From: Dyella sp. RRB7
Lineage (GTDB): Bacteria; Pseudomonadota; Gammaproteobacteria; Xanthomonadales; Rhodanobacteraceae
Assembly: GCF_022761115.1 (NCBI RefSeq)
Contig: NZ_JAKWJS010000008.1
Location: 1-64,000 of the forward strand
Length of the DNA: 64,000 nt
Reading direction: 5' to 3'
The notes beneath the pieces were generated by a model. The model ran no database searches. It saw nothing but the letters and a program-made list of their open reading frames with translations, and was not told the DNA's origin. A program made the translations under genes and the position numbers. Position 1 is the stretch's first letter. Each line of letters opens with the position of its first letter. Below, in pieces: positions 38,748 to 47,524 of the stretch.

Positions 38748-39713
38748 ATGACCTCCACGACTGTCCGCCTGATCGCCCCCTCCGGCTACCCGCACGATCG
38801 CGACGCCATGACGCGCGGCGTCGCTCGCCTGCGCGCGGCGGGCTGCACGGTCGATGGGCTGGACGTGCTGGACCGTACCGAGCACCGTTTCGCCGGCAGC
38901 GACGCCGAGCGGGTGGCCGACCTCAATCGTCTGGCCATCCATCCGTCCCTGCCGGATATCGTGCTGGCGGTGCGCGGCGGCTACGGCGCCACGCGCTTGC
39001 TCGAACATATCCACTACGGCGCGCTGCGCGAGCGGCTGGCCGGTACCTCGACGCTGCTGGTCGGGCATAGCGATTTCACCGCCATCCAGATGGCCCTCTA
39101 TGTGAAGAGCGGACTCATCACCTTCGGCGGGCCGATGCTGGGGCCGGACTTCGGCGCGCCCGAGCTCAATGGCCTGATGTGGGGGCACTTCTGGCGTGCC
39201 GTGGGCGAGCCGGAGGCCAGCGCGCGCTGGGCCACGCCGTCGACGGCCGAGCTGGAGGTGGCAGGTCCGCTGTGGGGTGGCAACCTGGCCATGCTGTGCA
39301 GCCTGCTCGGCACGCCGTACTTCCCCAGGATCGACGGCGGCATCCTGTTCGTGGAGGACGTGGGCGAGCCGCCGTTCCGCATCGAGCGGCTGCTGTACCA
39401 ACTGCACCTGGCCGGCGTGCTGGACCGCCAGCGGGCGCTGGTGCTGGGGCATTTCACCCATTGCCGGCCGCACGGCTACGACAACGGCTACGACATCGAC
39501 GCGGCGCTCGACCAGATCAGCCAGGTGGCGCACATCCCCGTGGTGCGCGGCATGCCGTTCGGCCACGAGCCGGACAAGTTCACCCTGCCGTTCGGCGTGC
39601 CGGCCCGGCTGCAGGTGGCGGCGGGGCAGGCCAGCCTGCGGTTTGGCGGCCATCCGCACCTCGCCGGGGCGGTTTCCCGGCCCGATCCGGGCACGCTGCC
39701 CCAAATCCCGTAA
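38748..39713 (+). CDS. ldcA: LD-carboxypeptidase (muramoyltetrapeptide carboxypeptidase, S66)
   Basis: 321 aa, cytoplasmic. Cleaves the terminal D-Ala from recycled murein tetrapeptide. IAPSGYPHD near the start, nucleophile Ser in [30 protein letters not shown] and [14 protein letters not shown] fit the S66 family; the late His is in [17 protein letters not shown]. It sits between ribB and ribH, an unrelated cell-wall gene inside the riboflavin operon. Confidence 0.93.
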   Translation: MTSTTVRLIAPSGYPHDRDAMTRGVARLRAAGCTVDGLDVLDRTEHRFAGSDAERVADLNRLAIHPSLPDIVLAVRGGYGATRLLEHIHYGALRERLAGTSTLLVGHSDFTAIQMALYVKSGLITFGGPMLGPDFGAPELNGLMWGHFWRAVGEPEASARWATPSTAELEVAGPLWGGNLAMLCSLLGTPYFPRIDGGILFVEDVGEPPFRIERLLYQLHLAGVLDRQRALVLGHFTHCRPHGYDNGYDIDAALDQISQVAHIPVVRGMPFGHEPDKFTLPFGVPARLQVAAGQASLRFGGHPHLAGAVSRPDPGTLPQIP

Positions 39714-39760
39714 AATACCCGGCCCGCATGGGCCACCAAGCCCTCAGGAAGCGCATACCC

Positions 39761-40222
39761 ATGAAGATCATCGAAGGCGATTTCGCCACGCCCAAAGGCC
39801 GTTTTGCCATTGTCGCCGGCCGTTTCAACGGTTTCGTCGTCGAGCCCCTGGTGGCCGGCGCGCGCGACGTGCTGGTGCGCCATGGCGTGAAGGACGACGC
39901 GATCGAGCTGATCCGCGTGCCAGGCGCGTGGGAAATCGCGCTGGCCGCGCACAAGGTGGCCAACTCCGGCAAGTACGCGGCGGTGATCGCGCTGGGCGCG
40001 GTGATCCGCGGTTCCACCCCGCATTTCGACTACGTGGCCGGCGAGTGCGCCAAGGGCCTGGCCCAGGCGGCGTATGCCTCCGGCGTGCCGGTGGCGTTCG
40101 GGGTGCTCACCACCGACAACATCGAGCAGGCCATCGAGCGTTCCGGCACCAAGGCCGGCAACAAGGGCGCCGACGCGGCGCTGGCCGCGCTCGAGATGGT
40201 CAACCTGTACGGAAAGCTGTGA
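39761..40222 (+). CDS. ribH: 6,7-dimethyl-8-ribityllumazine synthase
   Basis: 153 aa. Condenses the RibB product with the pyrimidine intermediate. [52 protein letters not shown] and [18 protein letters not shown] are typical. AGGAAG precedes the ATG at 39761; a start at 39728 is less likely. Its stop overlaps the nusB start (TGATG). Confidence 0.97.
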   Translation: MKIIEGDFATPKGRFAIVAGRFNGFVVEPLVAGARDVLVRHGVKDDAIELIRVPGAWEIALAAHKVANSGKYAAVIALGAVIRGSTPHFDYVAGECAKGLAQAAYASGVPVAFGVLTTDNIEQAIERSGTKAGNKGADAALAALEMVNLYGKL

Positions 40223-40668
40223 TGAGCCAGCGTCCGGAAGGCATCGATCTGGCCGCACGCTCGCGTGCCCGCCGCCGCGCGCTGCAGGCGTTGTACGCCT
40301 GGCAGCTCAGCGGCAGCCACATGAACGCGGTGATCGACCAGTTCCGCCACGAGCAGGACATGGAAGTGGCCGACCTGGAGTACTTCGAGGATCTGCTGCA
40401 CGGCGTGGAAAAGCACATCGACGCCATCGACGAGAGCCTCAAGCCCTACGTGGACCGCGAGGTCGGCCAGATCGACCCGATCGAGCGCGCCGCGCTGCGC
40501 CTGGCCGCGTATGAGCTGAAGTACCGCCCGGACGTGCCGTACCGCGTGATCATCAACGAGGCCATCGAAGTCACCAAGCGCTTCGGTGCCGATCACGGCC
40601 ACAGCTACGTCAACGGTGTGTTGGACAAGCTGGCCGGCGTGCTGCGCGCGCCCGAAAAGCGCAGCTGA
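40222..40668 (+). CDS. nusB: transcription antitermination factor NusB
   Basis: 148 aa, all-helical. ARRRALQALYAWQLSG, DLLHGVEKHIDAIDE, PIERAALRLAAYELKY and NEAIEVTKRFG mark NusB, which with NusE binds boxA RNA during rRNA transcription. Overlaps ribH upstream and the GNAT gene downstream, both by TGATG, so the three are translationally coupled. Confidence 0.97.
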   Translation: MSQRPEGIDLAARSRARRRALQALYAWQLSGSHMNAVIDQFRHEQDMEVADLEYFEDLLHGVEKHIDAIDESLKPYVDREVGQIDPIERAALRLAAYELKYRPDVPYRVIINEAIEVTKRFGADHGHSYVNGVLDKLAGVLRAPEKRS

Positions 40669-41213
40669 TGGAACGGGCCAGGGAAGGGCAGTACGAAGGC
40701 GCGGTGCCGGTGCTGGAAACCGCGCGACTGCGCCTGCGCGCGCATCGCGTCGAGGATCACGATGCACGTGCGGCCATCTGGTCCGACCCTGAAGTTACCC
40801 GTTTTATTGGTGGCCGCCCGCTTACCGGCGAGGAAGTGTGGCGCCGCCTGCTGCAGTACATCGGCCTGTGGAATGTGCTGGGCTACGGCTACTGGGCGGT
40901 GGAGGAAAAGGCCACCGGCCGCTATATCGGTGATATCGGCTTTGCCGACTTCCATCGCGACATGCAGCCCTCGCTGGCAGGCATGCTGGAGTTCGGCTGG
41001 GTGCTGGCGCCCCACGCCCACGGCAAGGGCTATGCGAGCGAAGCGGTGGCCGCCGCCATCGCCTGGGGCGGGCAGCACTTCGGTGCGTTGCGCGCCGTGT
41101 GCATCATTGCCCCGGACAACCGGCCGTCGATCCGCGTGGCGGAGAAGGCCGGCTTCAAGCTGTGGCAGGAAACCACCTATCACGATGCTCCCACCCTGGT
41201 CTTCAGCCGCTAG
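40668..41213 (+). CDS. GNAT-family N-acetyltransferase (RimJ/RimL-like)
   Basis: 181 aa. LETARLRLRAHRVEDHDARA, GYGYWAVEEKATGRYIGDIG, LEFGWVLAPHAHGKGYASEA (acetyl-CoA binding) and IAPDNRPSIRVAEKAGFKLW are typical of the RimJ/RimL group, which acetylates small molecules or protein N-termini. The exact substrate cannot be told. It starts within the nusB stop codon (TGATG) and lies 41 bases before thiL. Confidence 0.9.
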   Translation: MERAREGQYEGAVPVLETARLRLRAHRVEDHDARAAIWSDPEVTRFIGGRPLTGEEVWRRLLQYIGLWNVLGYGYWAVEEKATGRYIGDIGFADFHRDMQPSLAGMLEFGWVLAPHAHGKGYASEAVAAAIAWGGQHFGALRAVCIIAPDNRPSIRVAEKAGFKLWQETTYHDAPTLVFSR

Positions 41214-41254
41214 TGTCCCCGGCTGGGCCTTCTGATCCGCACAGGTCGCAAGCC

Positions 41255-42232
41255 ATGGAATTTAGCCTGATCGACCGCATCCGCGAGCGCACCGCGCAAG
41301 GCCGCGACGATGTGCGCCTGGGCATCGGCGACGACGCCGCCGTGGTGGCGCCGCCGGCGGGGCAGGAGCTGGCCATCGCCATCGACACCCTGGTCGAGGG
41401 CGTGCATTTTCCGCACGGCACCGCGCCGGCCGATATCGGCTGGAAGTCGCTGGCGGTCAACCTTTCCGACCTGGCGGCGATGGGCGCCAGCCCCGCCTGG
41501 GCGCTGTTGGCGCTCACCTTGCCGCCGCAATCGCGCGAACAGCTGCAGGCGTTCATCGACGGCTTTGCCGAAGGCTTCGCGCAGCTGGCCCAGCCGCACC
41601 GGCTGGCGCTGATCGGCGGCGACACCACGCACGGCGCGCTTGCCGTCAGCGTCGCCGTGCATGGCTTCGTGCCGCCGGACCAGGCGCTGACCCGTGCGGG
41701 TGCGCGGGTGGGTGACGTGGTGCTGGTCACCGGCACCCTGGGCGATGCCGCCGCCGGGTTGCAGCTGCTGCAGCATGGCGCGCGTGTCGGCGAGGGCGAT
41801 GGGCGCGCCGCTTACCTGATCGAACGCCTCAACCGCCCCACGCCCCGGCTGGCGGCGGGGCTGGCCCTGCGCGAGCGCGCCACTGCCTGCATCGATGTTT
41901 CCGATGGCCTGCTGGCCGACCTCGGTCATATCTGCGAAGCCAGCGGCTTGGGCGCGGAAATCGATGCGCCGCTGTTGCCGCGCTCATCCATGTTGCTGGG
42001 CGCCTTCGACGACGTCACCGCGCGCGATTTCGCGCTGGCCGGCGGCGACGATTACGAACTGTGCTTCACCGTGCCGCCATCGCTGGTGGCCGAGGTGCAG
42101 GCCGATCTTGCGCGCATGGGCTGCGGCGCCACGCGCATCGGCCGCATGGTGGAAGGCTACGGTGTACGCGTGCGCGACGAGCGGGGACAATGGCTGGAAG
42201 CGACGCATCGCGGCTGGGACCATTTCGCATGA
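41255..42232 (+). CDS. thiL: thiamine-monophosphate kinase
   Basis: 325 aa. Phosphorylates thiamine monophosphate to the active diphosphate. LGIGDDAAVVAPP, DTLVEGVHFP, LIGGDTTHGALAVSV and VTGTLGDAAAGLQLL are ThiL/PurM-like motifs for Mg-ATP binding, and CIDVSDGLLADLGHI and AGGDDYELCFTV complete the set. Its stop overlaps pgpA by ATGA. Confidence 0.97.
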   Translation: MEFSLIDRIRERTAQGRDDVRLGIGDDAAVVAPPAGQELAIAIDTLVEGVHFPHGTAPADIGWKSLAVNLSDLAAMGASPAWALLALTLPPQSREQLQAFIDGFAEGFAQLAQPHRLALIGGDTTHGALAVSVAVHGFVPPDQALTRAGARVGDVVLVTGTLGDAAAGLQLLQHGARVGEGDGRAAYLIERLNRPTPRLAAGLALRERATACIDVSDGLLADLGHICEASGLGAEIDAPLLPRSSMLLGAFDDVTARDFALAGGDDYELCFTVPPSLVAEVQADLARMGCGATRIGRMVEGYGVRVRDERGQWLEATHRGWDHFA

Positions 42233-42729
42233 GCGACAAGACCACACTCTCACCGGAACAGCGGCGCCTGCTGCTGGCCACGCCGGCCGGGTGGCTGGCC
42301 TGCGGTTTCGGCTCGGGCCTGGCGCCGGCGGCGCAGGGCACGTTCGGATCGCTGGCCGCCGTGCTGCCCTGGCTGCTGCTGCGCACGCTGCCGTTGCAAC
42401 TCTACGTATTCACCCTGCTGGTGGCGTTTTCCATCGGCGTGTGGGCCTGCGGTATCGCGGGCCGTGCGCTGGGCGTGGACGATCATCGCAGCATCGTGTG
42501 GGACGAATTCGTAGGCCTGTGGATTGCCCTCATCCCCGCGCTGCTGGCGCCGTGGTGGGCCGTGGCGGCGGGCTTTTGCCTGTTCCGCCTGTTCGACGTC
42601 TGGAAGCCCTGGCCGATCGGCTGGCTGGATCGCCGGCTCAAGGGTGGCCTGGGCGTGATGGTGGACGACGTGGTGGCCGGCGTGTTCGCGGCCATCGTGC
42701 TGGCGGTGCTGCTGGCCCTGTTGCGCTGA
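42229..42729 (+). CDS. pgpA: phosphatidylglycerophosphatase A
   Basis: 166 aa, several membrane helices. GFGSGLAPAAQGTFGSLAAV, WDEFVGLWIAL and RLFDVWKPWPIGWLDRRLKGG are the PgpA signature. It removes the phosphate from phosphatidylglycerophosphate in the inner membrane. Start ATG overlaps the thiL stop (ATGA); the nusB-thiL-pgpA order is widely conserved. Confidence 0.96.
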   Translation: MSDKTTLSPEQRRLLLATPAGWLACGFGSGLAPAAQGTFGSLAAVLPWLLLRTLPLQLYVFTLLVAFSIGVWACGIAGRALGVDDHRSIVWDEFVGLWIALIPALLAPWWAVAAGFCLFRLFDVWKPWPIGWLDRRLKGGLGVMVDDVVAGVFAAIVLAVLLALLR

Positions 42730-42851
42730 CCCGGGGCAGGCATCGTCGCGATGCCTGCCGGCGCCGGCGACGCTATAGTGCCATCCTTTTGCTTCGATCA
42801 GCGCGTGGGTTTTTGCATGGGCAAACTCATGCGACACCAAGGGGAAAATGG

Positions 42852-44012
42852 ATGAGCCGCTTGCCTGGCCTGGATCTGCTGCGCGCGATTGCGATCGTGT
42901 GGGTGATGATTTTTCACTCCTACATTATCGGTGGCTGGGGCCATTTCGGCGGCATGGACAAGCCGGGCTGGATGGGCGTGGACCTGTTCTTCGTGCTCAG
43001 CGGTTACCTGATCGGCTCACAGGTGCTCCGGCCGTTGGCGGAAGGGCGGCGTTTCTCGTTCGCCGATTTCTACCTGCGCCGCGCCTTCCGCATCCTGCCG
43101 GTGTACCTGCTGGTGGTGGGCGCCTATTTCCTATGGCCGTCCATTCGCGAATACCCCGGCATCCAGCCGCTATGGCAGTTCTGCACCTTCACGGTGAACC
43201 TGCTGATCGACGTGGAACACAACCTGGCGTTCTCGCACGTGTGGTCGCTGTGCGTGGAGGAGCATTTCTACCTGCTGTTTCCCTTGCTGGCGTGGTGGCT
43301 GACCCGCCGCCCCTCGCTGGCCAGATGCGTCGCCGCAGGCGTTGCCGTGCTGGCTTTCGGCCTGCTGGTGCGCGGCTACGTTTGGCTGCACTACATGGCG
43401 CCGTTCAAGGATGTTGACCAAAATTCCTATGGAAAGTACTTCCTTGAAGGCATTTACTACCCCACATGGTCGCGTTTGGACGGCCTGCTGACCGGCGTGA
43501 TGCTGGCGGCGATCAGGACGTACCGGCCCACGTGGTGGGCGCGCTGGGCCCTGCACGCCGACCGCATCCTGCTGGCGGGGCTGGCCGTGGTGGGCCTGTC
43601 GATCTGGTTTTTCCAGGACCGTACTGGCTTTCTGCCCACCCTGCTGGGCTACCCGCTGCTGTCGTTCGGCATGGGGCTGGTGGTGTTTGCGGGTGCCAAC
43701 GCAACCTGTGTGCTGGCCCGGTTGCGGGTGCCGGGCGCCAGCTGGCTGGCGCTGGCTTCCTACAGCTTGTACCTGTCACACAAAGCGGTGTTTCATTGGG
43801 TGGAATCCAGCGTGGGGGCGAAGCTGGACGGCCACGGTGTACTGACCTTTGCCGGCTATGCAGGGGCGGTGCTGTTGGTCGGCGCGCTGTTGCATCATGG
43901 CGTGGAGCGCCCCTTCCTGCGGCTGCGTGAGCGCTATTTGAACTGGTTGCGCGCACGCCGGTCGAACCCGGAAGCTGGCGTCGTGCCGAGTGCCAGCGCC
44001 GGGGTGAACTGA
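42852..44012 (+). CDS. acyltransferase 3 family membrane protein
   Basis: 386 aa, about ten membrane helices. LPGLDLLRAIAIVWVMIFHS (conserved R and H), GWMGVDLFFVLSGYLIGSQV, HVWSLCVEEHFYLLFPLLAW and SYSLYLSHKAVFH are family landmarks. It probably O-acylates an envelope polysaccharide. Second member in this window (the other is at 26298-27455) but not closely similar in the middle region. AGGGGA lies before the ATG. It stands alone, 122 bases after pgpA. Confidence 0.9.
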   Translation: MSRLPGLDLLRAIAIVWVMIFHSYIIGGWGHFGGMDKPGWMGVDLFFVLSGYLIGSQVLRPLAEGRRFSFADFYLRRAFRILPVYLLVVGAYFLWPSIREYPGIQPLWQFCTFTVNLLIDVEHNLAFSHVWSLCVEEHFYLLFPLLAWWLTRRPSLARCVAAGVAVLAFGLLVRGYVWLHYMAPFKDVDQNSYGKYFLEGIYYPTWSRLDGLLTGVMLAAIRTYRPTWWARWALHADRILLAGLAVVGLSIWFFQDRTGFLPTLLGYPLLSFGMGLVVFAGANATCVLARLRVPGASWLALASYSLYLSHKAVFHWVESSVGAKLDGHGVLTFAGYAGAVLLVGALLHHGVERPFLRLRERYLNWLRARRSNPEAGVVPSASAGVN

Positions 44013-44089
44013 GGGTATCGGCAGCAGGGTCGCGCGGCGCGACCCAGGGGGCTCAAGGCTTTCGATTTACTCCAACAGGGGGAGGTGTT

Positions 44090-44662
44090 ATGCGCAGGCT
44101 TATCAAAGCAGCATGTCTGCTGGCGCTGCTGATTGCGCCGTTGGCAGCGTCGGCGGCCGGTACGATGCCGTCGGGACCTTGCAGGCTGATCGATCCATCG
44201 ACCTGCCCCAACACCAGCGAGTTGATGCGCTCCACGGGTTTCGTGCAGGCGCTGGGGCATTTTGCGGAAGGCGTGAAGGCGAGCTACTTCAAGGCGAATC
44301 GCTCGCTGAGCGAGCAGGCCGCATCCGCCCTGGGTGGCCAGTCGGACCATGTGGTGGTGCTGGACGGCAAGCGCTACCTGTTCTCTGGCTGTCCGTCCCA
44401 TGATTGCAGGGGCAATGCGGCGGCCGTGATCCTCAACGAGTACGGCCAGATCGAAGCGGTGGGCATCTCCAGCTTTCATTGCGATGTCCAGTGCGACGAT
44501 GCGCGGCATCTGGACTTCTATATCAAGACGGACGCCCAGGACGACACCGTGCTTGCCGCGCTGAAAACATGGGGTACCAGCGACACCATTCGCAATGGGC
44601 TGTTTCATCCGGAGTCGGATGACGGCATTGCGGGGCGAATGGATGTCCATTTGATTCCCTAG
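44090..44662 (+). CDS. secreted Ivy-like protein (putative C-type lysozyme inhibitor)
   Basis: 190 aa, clear signal peptide (MRRLIKAACLLALLIAPLAA, cut near SAA). The mature part has SELMRSTGFVQALGHF and KRYLFSGCPSHDC followed by a beta-strand region. Ivy lysozyme inhibitors carry a comparable CKPHDC loop that plugs the lysozyme active site; here it reads CPSHDC. Extra cysteines (PCRL, TCPN, HCDVQCDD) suggest disulfides. A strong GGGGGAGG precedes the ATG. Family assignment rests on this loop and overall layout. Confidence 0.55.
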   Translation: MRRLIKAACLLALLIAPLAASAAGTMPSGPCRLIDPSTCPNTSELMRSTGFVQALGHFAEGVKASYFKANRSLSEQAASALGGQSDHVVVLDGKRYLFSGCPSHDCRGNAAAVILNEYGQIEAVGISSFHCDVQCDDARHLDFYIKTDAQDDTVLAALKTWGTSDTIRNGLFHPESDDGIAGRMDVHLIP

Positions 44663-44740
44663 CCCGGCATCGTTGGTACGGGGCCGGCGCGCCGGGTAAA
44701 TGGAGGGCGCGGCGCCCGGCTTCCTCGTCTTGTCACAAAG

Positions 44741-44756
44741 GTCTAGTTATCTAGAC
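44741..44756. promoter_or_regulatory. palindrome GTCTAG-TTAT-CTAGAC, HutC/GntR-type operator candidate
   Basis: Perfect 6+4+6 inverted repeat, 162 bases before the DUF1045 gene. GT-N-TA...TA-N-AC symmetry is typical of sites bound by the HutC branch of GntR regulators, which includes PhnF of phosphonate operons. No such regulator gene is in the window. Confidence 0.45.
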
Positions 44757-44917
44757 GGACCGGGCGCGATGCCCCGGTGCGGCAGGTGCCAACTGTGGAA
44801 CCTGTCGCTGTCACGACGGTGAGGGCTGGGTGGACCAGGTGGCATGAGTCGGGGGGAGCAAGGACATGGTGTGTCGAGCAGCAGCGGTGCGCGCGGCGTG
44901 CCAGTGGCTGACCGCTG

Positions 44918-45574
44918 ATGCGCTACGCGGTCTACTTCTGTCCGGCGCCGGCCAGTGCCCTGGCCGCACTGGGGCGCGATTGGCTGGACGCCGCGCTGGC
45001 GCCCGCGGGTATTCTCGGCATTCGGAATGCCTTGCTGGCTGACGTGCGCCGCTATGGCTGGCATGCCACCTTGCGTTCGCCGTTCACGCTCGGCCCTGGC
45101 AGCGAGCTGGGCGATCTGCGGCGCGCGCTGGCCGCGGTGGCGCAAAGGCATGCGCCCATGAATATCGCGCTGCGCCTTGGCCGCCTGGGCGGGTTTCTCG
45201 CCTTGCGGCCAACGGCCGAATGCGCCGCCGTCCATGCCTTGGCAGCCGCCTGCACCGAGGCTATCGAACCGCTGCGCGCGCCATTGGCCGAACCCGAATT
45301 CCAGCGTCGCGCCGGCGGGCTCGACGCCATCGAAACCCTTTACCTCCAACGTTACGGATACCCCTACGTGTTCGATCGCTATCGGTTTCATATGACGTTA
45401 TCCGCTCCGGCCACGGTCGAGGAAGAGCGAGCGCTGCAGCGCTGGCTGGCGATGCGTGCCGCCATGCTGCCCGCTGCGCGCATCGATGCGCTGACCCTCT
45501 GCGTCGAGCGATCGCCGGGATCGGCGTTCGAGCCGCTGGAGCGCATCGCCTTGCACAGGGCATCGGTTGCATGA
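44918..45574 (+). CDS. DUF1045 phosphonate-locus protein, 2H phosphoesterase-like
   Basis: 218 aa. Two H-x-T/S-type motifs, GWHATLRSPF (residues 47-56) and RFHMTLSAP (about 155-163), are spaced as in the 2H phosphoesterase fold. The opening MRYAVYFCPAPASALAALG and DVRRYGWHATL match the DUF1045 proteins that accompany C-P lyase (phn) operons. It overlaps a truncated phnN by ATGA. No phnG-M gene is in the window, so it is isolated from its usual pathway. No strong ribosome-binding site is seen. Confidence 0.8.
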   Translation: MRYAVYFCPAPASALAALGRDWLDAALAPAGILGIRNALLADVRRYGWHATLRSPFTLGPGSELGDLRRALAAVAQRHAPMNIALRLGRLGGFLALRPTAECAAVHALAAACTEAIEPLRAPLAEPEFQRRAGGLDAIETLYLQRYGYPYVFDRYRFHMTLSAPATVEEERALQRWLAMRAAMLPAARIDALTLCVERSPGSAFEPLERIALHRASVA

Positions 45575-45789
45575 CGGCCGGCCGCCTGTACTACGTGATG
45601 GGTTCACCTGGTGCGGGGAAGAATGGCGTGCCCGGCTGGCTACGCGACAACGGCCTGTCCCGTGGCGGCGCGCAGCGAGTGGCTGTGCGCCGGAATGCGG
45701 AAGCCGTTGCATCGACGCGCATTGGCCTTCCAAACGGCGTTGGCCTCTGTGCTTCGAAGCAAGGAAAGCGCAAGCGATGCTGCGGATAA
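45571..45789 (+). pseudogene. phnN: truncated phnN (ribose 1,5-bisphosphokinase) remnant
   Basis: 72 codons, against about 185 in PhnN. The first part, RLYYVMGSPGAGKNGVPGWL, fits the PhnN start with its P-loop (GxxGxGK). After about residue 35 the sequence no longer resembles the family, and the core with the lid and substrate residues is missing. Start overlaps the DUF1045 gene (ATGA), the normal phn arrangement. It is most simply a deletion remnant. I found no convincing PhnN continuation in the other frames. Confidence 0.65.
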
Positions 45790-45820
45790 TGCCGGCTCAT
45801 CCCAAACGCGAGAGGGTCGC

Positions 45821-46282
45821 ATGAAATTGCTGTTCAAGCGCATGATGTTGACGGCTGGACTGGGGGTGTTGCTGCCGTTGTCGGCGCACGCCGATCTGCC
45901 GGGCAATCACCCCGCTTACCTGCATGCGCTGTCGGATCTCCGCGCCGCACGCTGGATGCTTGAGCATCGGCCCGGCGATGCGGCCATCAGCAGCCACGAA
46001 GACGTCGCCATCAGCGAGATCGATCATGCCATCGATGAGATCAAGCGCGCATCGATCGACGACGGCAAGGACCTGAACGATCACCCGCCAATCACCCGTC
46101 CGCTGGACCAGCCCGGTCGCCTGCATGCGGCGCTCGATCTGCTCGGCCAAGTCCACCACGATATCGATCGCGAAGAGGACGATCCGCAGGCAAGGGAATT
46201 GAAGCATCGCGCCATCGCACACGTCGATGAAGCCGCGCATGCGGTGGAGAGTGCGATCAACGATGCGCGCTATCAGCGCTGA
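45821..46282 (+). CDS. exported helical protein of unknown function
   Basis: 153 aa with a signal peptide (MKLLFKRMMLTAGLGVLLPL..., cut after SAHA). The mature protein is histidine- and aspartate-rich and probably all helix (YLHALSDLRAARWMLEHRPG, AISEIDHAIDEIKRASIDDG, LDLLGQVHHDIDREEDD). The repeated amphipathic pattern suggests a small periplasmic bundle. Its neighbours give no clue to function. I do not recognise a named family. Confidence 0.75.
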   Translation: MKLLFKRMMLTAGLGVLLPLSAHADLPGNHPAYLHALSDLRAARWMLEHRPGDAAISSHEDVAISEIDHAIDEIKRASIDDGKDLNDHPPITRPLDQPGRLHAALDLLGQVHHDIDREEDDPQARELKHRAIAHVDEAAHAVESAINDARYQR

Positions 46283-46314
46283 TCGCCGCCCGGGCTAACG
46301 GATAAGGAAGCGGG

Positions 46315-46343
46315 ACATCGGCCAGCGCATGCGTGGCCGATGT
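46315..46343. terminator. bidirectional hairpin between convergent genes
   Basis: ACATCGGCCA (315-324), nine-base loop, TGGCCGATGT (334-343): perfect 10-base stem between the exported-protein gene and the alcohol dehydrogenase gene, which are convergent. No T run. Confidence 0.6.
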
Positions 46344-46356
46344 TCATCCGGACAGC

Positions 46357-47373
46357 TCAGTTGCGGTTTGCTTCCAGCACGATGCGGTAGCGCGCCTTGC
46401 CGTCGGCAAGATGCTTGAGTGCCTCGTTGACCTGGTTCATCGGAAACATCTCCACCTGCGGCCGCACATCGTGGCGGGTGGCGAAGTCCAGCAGCGTGGC
46501 GATATCGACCGGCGAGCCGGTGGGCGAGCCGGAGATGTCGCGTTCGGCGCCAATCAGCGCAAACGCCGGCACCGGAATCGGTTCCAGGACCGCACCCACC
46601 ACATGCATGCGACCGCGCGGCGCAAGCGTGCCGATCAACGCGTTCCAGTCCAACGGTACGTTGACGGTAACCAGCAGCAGGTCGAGCGAGCCGGCGATGG
46701 CGCCGATGGCCTTGGCATCACGGCTGGCCACCACATGGTGGGCACCGAAGCCGCGCGCCTCATCGGCCTTGGCCGCGTTGGAAGTGAAGGCGGTGACCTC
46801 GCAGCCCCACGCCCTGGCGAGCTTTACCGCCATATGGCCCAGGCCGCCGATGCCGACCACGCCCACGCGCGCGGTGGGGCTGATGTCGTAGGCCAGGAAC
46901 GGCTTGAGCACCGTGATGCCACCGCAGAGCAGGGGGCCGGCGCTGGGCAGGTCGATCCCCTCGGGCAGCGGAATGGTCCAGGCCCAGTGCGCGCGTACCT
47001 TGTCGGCAAAGCCACCATGGTGGCCACCGATGGTCGCCTCGAGCTGGTTGCACAGGTTCTGGTGGCCCGAAAGGCACTGGCGACAGTGCATGCAACTGGA
47101 GGCGCTCCAGCCGATACCCACGCGCTGGCCCAGCTTGAGCCCCTTGGCCTGCGCTCCCAGCGCCGTCACCTTGCCGATCACCTCGTGTCCCGGCACGAAC
47201 GGGTAGCGCGAAAAGCCCCATTCGTTGTTGATCATGGAGAGATCCGAGTGGCAGATGCCGCAGTAGTCCACGGTCACTTCCACTTCTTCGGGGCCGAGCG
47301 GCCCGAGATCGAATGCCGTGAGCACCAGCGGTTTGCCCGCCTCCTGCACGGCCCAGCCCTGCATGTGTGACAT
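46357..47373 (-). CDS. zinc-dependent NAD(P) alcohol dehydrogenase (YahK/CAD-like)
   Basis: 338 aa. Catalytic zinc residues in DYCGICHSDLSM and PFVPGHEVIG, structural zinc in CMHCRQCLSGHQNLC, and a Rossmann motif GVVGIGGLGHMAVKLA. The layout matches the cinnamyl-alcohol-dehydrogenase/YahK group of aldehyde reductases, usually NADPH-dependent. GGAG lies seven bases before the ATG at 47373. Divergent from the aldo/keto reductase, so the two carbonyl-reducing enzymes may share a control region (47374-47524). Confidence 0.93.
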   Translation of the reverse strand: MSHMQGWAVQEAGKPLVLTAFDLGPLGPEEVEVTVDYCGICHSDLSMINNEWGFSRYPFVPGHEVIGKVTALGAQAKGLKLGQRVGIGWSASSCMHCRQCLSGHQNLCNQLEATIGGHHGGFADKVRAHWAWTIPLPEGIDLPSAGPLLCGGITVLKPFLAYDISPTARVGVVGIGGLGHMAVKLARAWGCEVTAFTSNAAKADEARGFGAHHVVASRDAKAIGAIAGSLDLLLVTVNVPLDWNALIGTLAPRGRMHVVGAVLEPIPVPAFALIGAERDISGSPTGSPVDIATLLDFATRHDVRPQVEMFPMNQVNEALKHLADGKARYRIVLEANRN

Positions 47374-47524
47374 GACTTCGCTCCACGGGTGATGGGAATG
47401 CATGCGTCGACGACGTAGCGTAGCGGGTGCGGTGTCGGTGCCACGTAAAGGCGCGCGGCGATGGACGCGGGGCGCATGCTCTTGGCATGCTGCTCCACCC
47501 CCTCGAAGAAACCGGAGCGAAGCC

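Noticed and set aside
45611-45820. N-terminal extension of the 153-aa exported protein, or a frameshifted PhnN continuation
   Set aside because: The ATG at 45821 starts a clear signal peptide, and the upstream part in that frame does not resemble the PhnN C-terminal half.
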